14,792 bases of DNA. It comes from Hennigella sp045599065 (GTDB taxonomy: Bacteria > Bacillota_I > Bacilli_A > Mycoplasmatales > Mycoplasmoidaceae). Location: the NCBI GenBank assembly GCA_045599065.1, contig JAZRVJ010000017.1, positions 1 to 14,792 on the forward strand, given 5' to 3'. The translations under genes and the position numbers were made by a program. Every line of letters starts with the position of its first letter. The stretch's first letter is position 1. Under the pieces are notes generated by a model. The model was not told the DNA's origin. It searched no databases and worked only from the letters and a program-made list of their open reading frames with translations. This document shows positions 1 to 7,972 of the stretch, piece by piece.

Positions 1-723
1 TTAGATGTTAAATGTGGATCAGGTGCATTCTGTGCAGATCTAGAACAAGCAAACATGTTAATTGATTATCTTCAATATATTGCAAAAGCAATGGGTCGAA
101 AATTAACAATGGTTGTTACAAACATGAATCAACCATTAGGAAATGCAATTGGAAATGCAGTTGAAGTAAAAGAAGCTCATAGATTCTTACAAGGTCATTA
201 CAATGACTATCCAGATCTAAAAGAATTAATCTTTAGCTTTGCAGCAATTGTTTTAAAGGCATATGATAAATCTTTAACAACATTGCAAGCAAAGGCGAAA
301 GTTGAAGCTACAATTCAATCAGGAAAAGCAATTGACAAGTTCTATGAATGAGTTGAATCTCAAGGTGGAAATGTTAAAGCCTTAAAAGAAGAATCATTCT
401 TTAAACCTAAATATGAATATGAAATCAAAGCAACAAAGCAAGGTTATTTAAGATTTACATCTATTTCTCAAATAGGAATGATCTCTAATCACTTAGGAGC
501 AGGAAGAATCTTAAAAACAGATAAGATTGATATGCATGCTGGTTTAGTTTTGTGAAAGAAATATGGTGATTACTTTAACAAAGGAGATACATTAGCTGTT
601 TGTTATTCTTCAAAACCAATTGATAAAGAAAAAGTAACATGAGATTATTTCCAATGTTGTAAAGTAGAAAAAGTTAAACCACCAAAGGTGAATGTCATTA
701 AGAGGGTAGTATATGCAAAGTAA
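1..723 (+). CDS. deoA: Pyrimidine-nucleoside (thymidine) phosphorylase, 3' part
   Basis: This gene runs in from the left edge, so its start is not visible; 240 codons remain, ending in TAA. The enzyme cleaves thymidine, deoxyuridine or uridine with phosphate to give the base and (deoxy)ribose-1-phosphate, in the cytoplasm. The first visible residues, LDVKCGSGAF, match the conserved DVKxGxGAF segment of this family. The remainder fits the C-terminal alpha/beta domain, with AGRILKTDKIDMHAG and a late GDTLAV stretch. TGA is read as Trp at least three times (after FYE, in VLWKK and in TWDYF), so a standard-code reading would wrongly break it. The last 11 bases overlap cdd, which points to translational coupling in a nucleoside-salvage operon. 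The family is clear; whether thymidine or uridine is preferred cannot be told. Confidence 0.93.
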
Positions 724-1132
724 TAAAAATTATTTCAAACAATTAAAAGCTCTATTACCAAGAGCATTAGCTAATATTTCCAAAGTGAAAGTAGCTGCTA
801 TTATCGTTACAGATAAAGGTGTCTTCAAAGGTGTTAACTATGAAGACCCAGTTTTCAGTTTAGGTATTTGTGCTGAAAGAAATGCAATTTTTAATGGTAT
901 CACACATGGAATGAAAAAGATTCATGAAATCCACGTTCTTTCAAGTTTAGGTCAAACAAAACTACATATGTGTGGTGCTTGTAGACAAGTTGCTCTTGTT
1001 TTCTCTAATGAAAAGACTAAAGTCTTTGTTTACAACATGATGGGAAAGAGACAAACATATAAATTATTTGAAGCTTTCCCACACAGAAACATGGATATAG
1101 AAAAAAAGATCATTAAAAGAAAGATCAAGTAA
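713..1132 (+). CDS. cdd: Cytidine deaminase
   Basis: Deaminates cytidine and deoxycytidine to uridine and deoxyuridine, the substrates of the phosphorylase encoded just upstream. At 139 aa it has the usual length of the small homotetrameric, zinc-dependent family. The CAERNAIF motif gives zinc ligand Cys53 and catalytic proton-shuttle Glu55. CGACRQV gives the other two zinc ligands, Cys87 and Cys90. Both motifs are complete, so an active enzyme is expected. The ATG lies inside the end of deoA (11-nt overlap), with a GAGGG-like Shine-Dalgarno run about 8 nt upstream. The deoA-cdd-manB order is known from pneumoniae-group mycoplasmas. Nothing in the reading frame is unusual. Confidence 0.95.
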   Translation: MQSNKNYFKQLKALLPRALANISKVKVAAIIVTDKGVFKGVNYEDPVFSLGICAERNAIFNGITHGMKKIHEIHVLSSLGQTKLHMCGACRQVALVFSNEKTKVFVYNMMGKRQTYKLFEAFPHRNMDIEKKIIKRKIK

Positions 1133-1143
1133 AGGGGTTAATT

Positions 1144-2862
1144 ATGGAAAACAAAAAGATTGATAACGAGAAGTTCTATGATAAGTTAAATGCTTGTGAT
1201 TGAAAAGATTGAATGGCATGTTGAAGTAACACAGATGTGCTAAGAGATCTAATCAATAATATGTCAGACGAGCAAAAGAAAGAAGCTTTTGCTGATAAGC
1301 CTTTGGCTTTTGGTACTGCTGGCATTAGAGCTGTTATGGGACCAGGTACGCAAATGTTGAATAAATTTGTTTACCACCAAATGGCTTATGGTTATGCAAA
1401 ATATTTATTTACTAAATCTAGAAAACCAAAAGTAATTATTGGTCATGATAATAGAGAATTCTCTGATGCATTTGCTTATGAATGTGCAAGAATCTTGTCT
1501 ATGATGGGTGTAGAAACATACATCTACTCAAAAAATAGATTAATGCCAACACCAATTATCAGCTATACCATTAGAAGGAATGGTTTTGATGGTGGTATTA
1601 ACATTACTGCTAGTCATAACCCTAAACAATACAATGGTTTTAAAGCTTACAACAAAACAGGTGCACAAATCCTACCTGATGAAGCAAAGATTATTGTAGA
1701 AAACATGCCTCCAGCAAAAGAAATCTTAAACATTGAATCAGATTTAATTGATGCAGGTAAAAAACCCCTTATCAAAACTGTTGACTATGATAAAACTACA
1801 ACTGCATACTTCAAAGAAGTAGCTAAAGCAGTTAACCTTGATCCTTGATTTAGAGAACCAAAAACTCCAATTAAAGATTGTCCAATTGTTTTTACTGGTT
1901 TTCAAGGAACTACAACTGAATTAATGCCTAAATTCTTAAAGATATTAGGATTTAGAAAAGTCTTTACAGTTCCTGGACAAGATAGAATTGCTCCTGATTT
2001 TGGTGCAAGCCCTATTGCTAACCCAGAAGACTACAAAGCATTCTATCCAGCTATTAAAGAAGCAACAAAAAGAAAAGCAAATATTATCTTTGGTTGCGAC
2101 CCAGATGGTGATAGAATGACTATTGGTTTCAAAAAAACAAATAGATGAAGATTCTTAAATGGTAACGAATTAGGAATTTTGTTAGTTAACTATATTCTTG
2201 AACATAAACAATTTGATCGTAGACCATATATCTTAACAACACACGTATCAACAAGTTATGTTGATAGAATTGCAAAGAAGTATGGTGCTAAAGTAATTAG
2301 AACCCAAACAGGATTTAAGTGAATGGGTAACTTAATTGACAAGTATGAACAAAAAGGTAGATTAGTAATTGCTTTTGAAGAAGCAATCGGATCTTTAGTT
2401 CATTCAATTGCAAGAGACAAAGATAGCTTTGGTTCTATTGCTTTAACTCTTGAATTAGCTAACCACGTTTCTGAATACTATGTAGACTTACATGAATATT
2501 TAGTAACAAAGATTTTTGCAGAATTTGGTGATTCATACTCAAATACAATATCTTTGAACTTAGAAAGCAAAGATTGAAAGCAAGATGCACAAAAATTAAT
2601 TAATCGTGCTATGAAAGTTGATCCAAACATGCACTTGCACGATTACAAGATTGAAAAGATTCAATTTAATGAAGATGCACAAGCAGTAGAATGATTGCTT
2701 GATAAGGAATCATGAATTAAATTTAGAATTTCTGGTACAGAACCTAAGTTTAAAATTTACTTCTGTTTCAACAACCAATTAGTTGGTCAATTAAGAACAT
2801 CAGCTGTTGAAAACTTAAGAATTATCATGAAGACTGTTTTAAAGGACATTAAGTTTAAATAG
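1144..2862 (+). CDS. manB: Phosphoglucomutase/phosphomannomutase (alpha-D-phosphohexomutase)
   Basis: A 572-aa protein of the alpha-D-phosphohexomutase superfamily. It is expected to interconvert hexose-1- and -6-phosphates, and in mycoplasmas probably also pentose phosphates arising from nucleoside phosphorolysis. All four hallmark loops are present in order. TASHNP carries phosphoserine Ser157, DPDGDR (319-324) binds magnesium, FEEAIGS (411-417) is the sugar-recognition loop, and RISGTEPK (528-535) is the phosphate-binding loop. The FEEAIG form matches the PGM2-like branch, which includes phosphopentomutases. The frame crosses many TGA codons read as Trp, for instance three within the first 25 residues. 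The ATG at 1144 is 11 nt after cdd, behind a GGGG-containing ribosome site. Family membership is certain; the preferred sugar is inference. Confidence 0.94.
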
Positions 2863-2867
2863 TAAAC

Positions 2868-3650
2868 ATGGAAAGAAACATATACGTTTTAGGAAATTGA
2901 AAACTAAATAAGTCATTTAATGACTTAGCAGGTTTCTTTCATACTTTTAATGAGCAATTAAGACATGATCCAACTTTAAATAATAGTCCAATCATTTATG
3001 GTTTTGCTCCTAGTTATGTTTCTATTCAACCAGCTCAAACTTTAAAACAAGGCAAAACAGAAATACTTTCACAAGATGTTTGTGGTGTAGGTTTTGGTGC
3101 TTACACTGGACAAATAGCAGCCAAGCAATTACTTGACTACCAAGTTAAGTATTGTATTGTTGGCCATTCTGAAACAAGAAAGTATTTATTTGTTACTGAC
3201 CAAATGGTCAGAACAAAAACTAAATCTTTATTGGAAAATGGCATGGTTCCAGTTATTTGTATTGGTGAATCATTAAGCCAATATGAAGGTAAACAAACTT
3301 ATAGTGTTTTAGAAAACCAATTAAAGATTACATTTAAAACAATTTCAAAAGAAGATGCAAGCAAGTGTGTTATTGCTTATGAACCATTATGAGCAATTGG
3401 TTCAGGCAAAACACCAACTATGGTCGAAATAGAAAACACATGTTCTTCTATTAGACATATGTTAGCTAGTATGTATGATGAGTCAACTGCCAATAAGATA
3501 TCCATCTTATATGGTGGTTCAGTTAAACCCGAAAACACAAAAGATATTATTGTCAATCCGGATGTTGATGGTTTATTAATAGGTGGAGCTAGTTTAGATC
3601 CAAACCAATTCTTTAGTATTTTAAAAACTGTTGAACAATGAAAAAAGTAG
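2868..3650 (+). CDS. tpiA: Triosephosphate isomerase
   Basis: Interconverts dihydroxyacetone phosphate and glyceraldehyde-3-phosphate in glycolysis. The 260-aa length is normal for this TIM-barrel enzyme. Active-site residues are all visible: Asn10 and Lys12 in GNWKLN, catalytic His100 in VGHSETR, and catalytic Glu172 in AYEPLWAIGSG, which leads into the mobile phosphate loop. YGGSVKPEN and GLLIGGASL near the C-terminus complete the phosphate site. The gene starts 5 nt after manB. Its end needs code 4: the TGA at 3639-3641, which overlaps the gpmI start codon, is read as Trp, and the protein ends at TAG two codons later (...EQWKK). This makes a 13-nt overlap with gpmI. No strong Shine-Dalgarno is seen, so coupling to manB translation is likely. 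Confidence 0.95.
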
Positions 3651-5128
3651 GACTAATAATTGTAGATGGTTTAGGTGTTAATAACAATAAGCATGGTAAT
3701 GCTTTTGCACTAGCAAAAACACCTACTTTTGATAGTCTTTTAAAACAATATCCACACAGTCTATTGCAAGCTTCTGAACTTGCAGTAGGTTTACCACAAG
3801 GTCAAATGGGTAATAGTGAAATAGGCCATTTGAATATTGGCGCAGGCAGAACAATTAGATCTGAACTTGTAAGAATTAACATGGATATTGATAATAATAA
3901 GTTTGCCAAAAACCAAAACTTATTAAAAGCAATAGATTTAGCTTTAAATAATAATGTTACATTCCATGTAATAGGTTTAACATCAGATGGTGGTGTGCAT
4001 GCCCAACTTGCTCACATCTTTAAAGTTTTAGAAGTTTGTGCAAAGAAAAAAGTGAAAACAGTTTTACATTGTTTAACTGATGGTAGAGATGCCCCAGTTA
4101 AAGCTTTTGCAAGATATTTACCATTAATTCAAATCTTTATTGCAAAAAACCCTAATATCAAATTAGGTTCTATTGGTGGTAGATACTATGGGATGGATCG
4201 TAATCAAAACTGAGACAGGATTGAAAAAGCACTAAATGCTTTTGTTCATGAATCAGATAGTTTTACCTCTGCTTCTGACCACATCTTAGATAACTATGAT
4301 AAAAAGATCACAGATGAATTTATCGTTCCTGCTTATACAGGCAAAGATACAGAATTTAAGAATAATGACATAATCTTTATTGCTAACTACCGTCCTGATA
4401 GAGTTAGACAATTATGTCATTGTATAAAAAAATCAAATTTATACAAATATGAATCTAAATTGTGACCATTGAATCTAAAACTAGTAACAATGGTTAAATA
4501 TGATGGTATAGATAGTGACATAGTTATCTATCCACCCGAACAATATCCTAATACTTTAGGTAAAGTATTAGAAGATAATGGCCTGAAGCAATTAAGAATA
4601 GCTGAAACTGAAAAGTATGCTCATGTTACATTCTTTTTTGATGGAGGAAAGGAATTAAATTACAAGAATGAACAAAAGATTCTTGTTAATTCTCCAGATG
4701 TAGCTACTTATGACTTAAAACCAGAGATGTCTGCTTATGAAGTAACAGATAAGTTATTAGCTAACATGTCTAAATTTGATGTATTTATCTGTAATTTCGC
4801 TAACTGTGACATGGTAGGTCACACAGGTAACCTAGATGCCACAATCAAGGCTGTTGAAGCTGTTGATACTTGTTTAAGTAAGATTATTGCTAAATCTAGC
4901 CAATTAGGAATAACTTTATTTATTACAGCAGACCATGGTAACTGTGATTGTATGTTAGATAGTAGTAACAAACCTATTACTACTCATAGTTTGAATCCAG
5001 TATGATTTATCTCTACTGATAAGTCATTAACACTAAAAAATGGTAGTTTAGCAAATATTGCTCCTACCATAATTAGATATTTAGGTATTAAAAAGCCTAA
5101 AGAAATGGATAAAGAGAGTTTGTATTAG
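3638..5128 (+). CDS. gpmI: 2,3-bisphosphoglycerate-independent phosphoglycerate mutase
   Basis: Converts 3-phosphoglycerate to 2-phosphoglycerate in glycolysis through a phosphoserine intermediate, using two metal ions (usually manganese). It is 496 aa, close to the roughly 510-aa norm of the alkaline-phosphatase-like family. Asp10 lies in IIVDGLG. Nucleophile Ser60 lies in MGNSEIGHLNIGAGR. DGGVHA, DGRDAP and GRYYGMDR follow in the transferase domain. The second metal cluster is seen as NFANCDMVGHTG and ITADHGNCD. Four or more TGA codons are read as Trp. The start overlaps tpiA by 13 nt without a clear ribosome site, so coupled translation is probable. It is the last gene of the operon, and a hairpin terminator begins at its stop codon. 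Confidence 0.95.
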
Positions 5129-5150
5129 AAAAAGAGCTTTGCTCTTTTTT
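5129..5150 (+). terminator. Rho-independent terminator after gpmI
   Basis: AAAAAGAGC (5129-5137) pairs with GCTCTTTTT (5141-5149) over a TTT loop, giving a 9-bp stem ending in a T run. It starts directly after the gpmI stop. The A-rich 5' arm would serve as a T run on the other strand, so it can also stop transcription of the convergent minus-strand ORF whose stop codon begins at 5151. Confidence 0.85.
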
Positions 5151-5349
5151 ACTCAATCCAACCATGAGATTTGAATTGCTCAACAATGAATTCATTAAAT
5201 TTTGTTTGTTTTTTAATAAAATCTAGAACCTTTTTGTTAAAGTCTTCTTGTTTCGAAACAAAATCAGTGAAATATTTAGGGGCTCTAGGTGGTTTATTTC
5301 CATCTAGTCTTTTAACTAATTTGAATTGATATTGATCTTTTACTAACAT
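5149..5349 (-). CDS. Coiled-coil ORF, 5'-truncated copy of its upstream neighbour
   Basis: A 66-aa reading frame from the first ATG, ending TAA next to the gpmI terminator. Its first 22 residues (MLVKDQYQF... to ...NKPPR) are identical to residues 22-43 of the neighbouring 93-aa protein. The identity continues upstream of this ATG (FEVHV), but the equivalent of that protein's MKTHYIFHTYNELN start is missing. The tail (APKYFTDFV to HGWIE) is unrelated to its neighbour's tail, but is also charged, helical and probably coiled-coil. The only Trp codon is TGG. No ribosome site precedes the ATG. It may be an expressed small protein, a gene fragment left by recombination between two paralogues, or a second module reached by frameshift from the upstream gene. 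Confidence 0.45.
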   Translation of the reverse strand: MLVKDQYQFKLVKRLDGNKPPRAPKYFTDFVSKQEDFNKKVLDFIKKQTKFNEFIVEQFKSHGWIE

Positions 5350-5604
5350 AACATGAACTTCAAATTGTTTATTCTGTCTTAAGATTGTTAAGTTTGATAA
5401 TTTTGTGAAGTAGTTGACTAGTTTCTATTAATAAGTTGTGATCTTGGACAATGATTTGTTCAAGCTTGTCAATTCTTTGATCAATTTTATCTAATCTAGC
5501 AACTATATCAGCCAAAGTAATCCTAGGTGGTTTATTTCCATCTAGTCTTTTAACTAATTTGAATTGATATTGATCTTTAACTAACATAACATGAACTTCA
5601 AATT
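5285..5604. repeat. 82-bp direct repeat inside two coiled-coil ORFs
   Basis: Positions 5285-5366 and 5523-5604 match at 81 of 82 bases (the mismatch is at 5341 versus 5579), in the same orientation and 238 bp apart. The repeat encodes the shared FEVHV to KPPR segment of the two small proteins. Near-identity at the DNA level points to recent duplication or gene conversion rather than protein-level constraint alone. Confidence 0.9.
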
Positions 5605-5650
5605 CTTTGTTAAGTTCATTATATGTATGAAAAATATAATGTGTTTTCAT
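5369..5650 (-). CDS. Small coiled-coil protein, possibly DUF16/UPF0134-like
   Basis: A 93-aa protein. Residues 1-43 form a globular-looking N-terminal module (THYIFHTYN, then KLVKRLDGNKPPR). Residues 44-88 have a heptad pattern (IVARLDKIDQRIDKLEQII) typical of a coiled coil. A conserved head followed by LDKxDxRxDKLE heptads recalls the multi-copy DUF16/UPF0134 proteins of Mycoplasma pneumoniae, whose function is unknown. This is resemblance from memory, not a search result. No signal peptide or membrane segment is seen, so it is probably cytoplasmic. The nearest GGAGG lies about 28 nt upstream of the ATG, separated from it by a hairpin (5659-5678), so initiation may be regulated. A truncated copy of the same module follows at 5149-5349. 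Confidence 0.6.
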   Translation of the reverse strand: MKTHYIFHTYNELNKEFEVHVMLVKDQYQFKLVKRLDGNKPPRITLADIVARLDKIDQRIDKLEQIIVQDHNLLIETSQLLHKIIKLNNLKTE

Positions 5651-5658
5651 ATTTAATT

Positions 5659-5678
5659 AATACCCCTAGAGGGGTATT
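5659..5678. promoter_or_regulatory. 8-bp hairpin between GGAGG and the start of the coiled-coil gene
   Basis: AATACCCC (5659-5666) and GGGGTATT (5671-5678) form a perfect 8-bp inverted repeat with loop TAGA. On the minus strand it lies between a GGAGG run and the ATG at 5650. The same stretch contains a ten-codon ORF (minus, 5685-5653: MEEYPSRGIN). It could be an operator, a leader hairpin controlling initiation, or a small leader peptide; the sequence alone does not decide. Confidence 0.5.
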
Positions 5679-5731
5679 CCTCCATATACTACTTGACTTA
5701 TAAAAATGAAAATAAGCAGAAATATTTTAAT

Positions 5732-5806
5732 AAATATATACCTCTAGGTATATATTTAACTTCTTAAAATCTTGTGATGCGAACGAATGTGAGCCGCGCG
5801 GGTTTT
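5732..5806. repeat. Palindrome plus GC-rich element, copy A
   Basis: A perfect 12-bp inverted repeat, AAATATATACCT / AGGTATATATTT with CT between (5732-5757), is followed by about 49 bp shared with copy B at 6335-6406. The shared part includes TTAACTTCTTAAAATCTTGT and the unusually GC-rich GTGAGCCGCG. It lies after the lipoprotein stop (5818) and before the 93-aa coiled-coil gene, both on the minus strand. It is an intergenic element in this AT-rich DNA, of unknown role. Confidence 0.8.
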
Positions 5807-5817
5807 AAATTTTTAGA

Positions 5818-6318
5818 TTAGTCTTTTGGATAGGCATAGAAGAGGAAATAGTGCGAAGCATTAGTGAAAACACCATCGATAGTTACTATTCCTGTAATTT
5901 GTGATGCAGATAAAATTTCATCTACTTCGGAAAAATTAATATTACCTCTGAACATTTCAGGTAGTTGTCCTTGCAATTTTTTACCTGTATTAGTAGTAAA
6001 TTCATAATTTTGTCTAAAAAGAGCATCACCTTCTCAATTTAAGCCATTATTTATAACAAAAGTGAAATGATCAATCTTAAACCCAGAAGGTGTTTCTCAT
6101 TTAGTCATATCAATAACAAATTTGTATGTATGGTTTTCTTTAACATCAAATGTTGTTTGTGTTATTAGTAATGGTATATCCTCTTTTCCAAGAGCAAGAG
6201 AACGCTTATCATATTTATCAAGAGTTATATCAAGTGGTTCTGGTTTATTACATCCTACCATACTAATAGTAGGTGTTAGTGCTGTTAAAGCTATAGGAAT
6301 CAATAATATCTTCTTCAT
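5818..6318 (-). CDS. Lipoprotein, paralogue of the genes at 12068 and 12693
   Basis: A 166-aa predicted lipoprotein of unknown function, anchored at the outer face of the single membrane. The signal peptide runs MKKILLIPIALTALTPTIS, followed by lipobox MVGC with Cys23 as the lipidation site. After it come LDITLDKYDKRS and a HTYKFVIDMTKWE segment. The two lipoproteins at 12068-13178 carry matching VLDKY/VLDQF and (F/I)xIDxxxW positions and a similar C-terminal layout (EIL, then an I-T-G-type turn and a late aromatic strand). TGA is read as Trp after DMTK and in LNWEGD. A TATAAT box ends 8 nt before the ATG, so the mRNA is probably leaderless. It is flanked by the two copies of the palindrome/GC-rich repeat. 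It belongs to an accessory surface-protein family; its ligand is unknown. Confidence 0.8.
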
Positions 6319-6326
6319 ATATATAG

Positions 6327-6332
6327 ATTATA
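6327..6332 (-). promoter_or_regulatory. -10 box of the lipoprotein gene
   Basis: TATAAT on the minus strand, with eight bases (CTATATAT) before the ATG at 6318. The transcription start would fall at or within a base or two of the ATG, which predicts a leaderless mRNA. The gene at 12068 has the same box and the same 8-nt spacing. Confidence 0.65.
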
Positions 6333-6334
6333 TA

Positions 6335-6406
6335 AAATATATACCCTAAGGTATATATTTAACTTCTTAAAATCTTGTAATGCGAGCGAAGTGAGCCGCG
6401 AGGTTT
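6335..6406. repeat. Palindrome plus GC-rich element, copy B
   Basis: Second copy of the element at 5732-5806, in the same orientation. AAATATATACC (6335-6345) and GGTATATATTT (6350-6360) are 11-bp arms around CTAA. They are followed by the same TTAACTTCTTAAAATCTTGT and a GC-rich core with a few substitutions. In plus-strand RNA, AAATCTTG and CGAGGTTT could pair over 8 bp, counting two G-U pairs. It separates the ATPase stop (6432) from the lipoprotein promoter. Confidence 0.8.
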
Positions 6407-6431
6407 CAGAAATAGAAAAAATAGTAGTTAG

Positions 6432-7874
6432 CTATCTGAGAGAAGTTTTAAATTTATTTTCACGAGGTTCTTTGATTATGCTTTCTATTATTTCTTTTGA
6501 AGCATCTAGAATATAACAAAGCAAGTCAATACCATTTGAGCACTCTTTACCATTTTTCAAGATTCTTCCTGCACCAATGTTGTTAGCTCCATCATTTTCA
6601 AAACAAACAGAGTTTATGCTTGGGACAGTATCGACTAGCAATGCCCCATCGTCATTTTTCACACAGATTGTTAAAGAATATATTTCATCAAGATTCTCGG
6701 TTTTGAAAAAATCAAAGAACAAAGGAGAATGCGTTGTCATAACAAGGAAAAGATTGTCAGCTTTCTTGATTATTGACTTAAGATAATTAATTACAAATGT
6801 TTGAGAATTAACACTTAGACAATTTTCAATTTCATCAATTAAAATAAGATGGTTTTTATCAGTAGTAATTAATTGTTTTAAAAGAAAAATCAATTTAATT
6901 ACTTTTTTGATTCCAGAACCTTGATCACTTATATTTCTAGCTGCATACTTATATTGGAGCGTACTAACAAAAACTAATTGAATAGCCGAATCTTCAGAAA
7001 ATTCAACATTAATCTTTGTGTTTAATTTTGTAAAGATTTCACTAAACGATTTGTTAATGTTTTCACTTAAAATTTTTTCAATCTTTCTTTTTTTCTCATT
7101 TCTGTCATGAGTCAAGCCCGCGTCGTTAATAGTTTTGGGTTTAGCATCAGCCAGATCAACTAAGTAAGATAAAATTGTTTCAAAATCTTTTTCATTGGAA
7201 AATTTTCTTAAAAAATTCATAATTTCACTATTAGTATCTTTTAAGTTAGCAATAGTGAAAGCAAATCTTTCAATTATGTTATCTTTTTCAAAGCTTGTAT
7301 CAATTAAATTATGAACGACAGGATAATAATTATTTACAATTTTATCGTATGCTTCTTTTTGAATTTTATTTATATTAGAAAGCATATTCTTATCAGAAAG
7401 ATTAAATTCATTTGTATTTATAATTGGTAAGAAACTATACACAGGACCAACTGATTTAGAACCCATTCAATAAATTTCAATTGTATCAAGATCAATTCGT
7501 TTTTCTTTTATTAACTGCTCATAAATGTCACTAGGAATTTTACTTTTGAACAATGAAGATAAAAAATCTTTATCATCAGAAGATATGCTCATTTCCATAA
7601 GTGACACTCAAAAGTCTTTTTCTAATCTATCACGATCCGACTTTGAAACTTCGATAGTTGTTTCAGGTCAATCAGTCTCAAAAGAAAATTTAGGTTTGGC
7701 TTTATCCATAGTCATGTTTAGCAAATTAAAAGACCTTAACAAGTTTGTCTTCCCCACATTGTTTTCTCCAGTAATAAGATTCAATTTGTTACTGAAAAGA
7801 ATTACTTCATCCGAAAAACTTGTGTTTAAAATGTTTTTATAGTTTCTAACCTTAATTGTCATTTCTTTACTCAT
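6432..7874 (-). CDS. AAA/OLD-like ABC-type ATPase, putative defence protein
   Basis: A 480-aa ATPase of the AAA_15/AAA_21 (OLD/RecF-like) type. Walker A is GENNVGKT (36-43) after the NYKNI/LNLITG start typical of the family. An ABC-signature-like SDQGSG lies near residue 317, Walker B is LILIDE (343-348), and the switch histidine is in TTHSP (380-384). The middle is a long helical insertion. No TOPRIM or other nuclease domain follows Walker B, unlike full OLD or GajA proteins. The frame is continuous only with TGA as Trp; four TGA codons lie between residues 69 and 136. A good Shine-Dalgarno (GAGGTGA, 7884-7878) and a TATAAT at 7900-7895 support the ATG. It is divergent from the R-M operon and may share its control region. 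A role in phage defence is inferred from family and context. Confidence 0.82.
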
Positions 7875-7894
7875 ATTTCACCTCAAGTATTTTT

Positions 7895-7900
7895 ATTATA
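7895..7900 (-). promoter_or_regulatory. -10 box of the ATPase gene
   Basis: TATAAT on the minus strand, extended as TTGATATAAT, about 20 nt upstream of the ATG. Unlike most island genes, this one has a short leader with a clear ribosome-binding site. The box overlaps one arm of the ATATCAAA inverted repeat. Confidence 0.6.
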
Positions 7901-7969
7901 TCAAATGATAATATTTAAAAAATATTATAAATTAAAATTTAAGAATAAATAATGCTATAATTTTGATAT
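7898..7969. promoter_or_regulatory. Inverted ATATCAAA sites in the divergent promoter region
   Basis: ATATCAAA at 7898-7905 overlaps the ATPase -10 box. Its exact inverse TTTGATAT at 7962-7969 lies one base after the -10 box of the HTH gene. The first site is also part of a local palindrome, TATCA-AA-TGATA (7899-7910). One site per promoter, placed over each start region, is the arrangement expected if the small HTH protein represses both genes. The sequence match is direct; the binding is inference, and the DNA is AT-rich enough for chance to matter. Confidence 0.45.
7956..7961 (+). promoter_or_regulatory. -10 box of the HTH/R-M operon
   Basis: TATAAT followed by 11 nt and the ATG at 7973. 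The leader would be at most a few bases, with no Shine-Dalgarno, so the first gene is probably translated from a nearly leaderless mRNA. Controller genes of R-M systems are often leaderless as well. Confidence 0.6.
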
Positions 7970-7972
7970 ATT

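Noticed and set aside
55..5005. Many short ORFs ending at TGA in the core region, suggesting a series of broken genes.
   Set aside because: Reading TGA as Trp joins them into five full-length enzymes with intact motifs, so they are not pseudogenes.
6122..6349. A 75-codon plus-strand ORF.
   Set aside because: It is antisense to the signal peptide of the lipoprotein at 5818-6318 and has no recognisable features.
6577..7842. Two plus-strand ORFs (6577-6786, 7525-7842).
   Set aside because: They are antisense shadows of the ATPase, which carries clear Walker motifs on the other strand.
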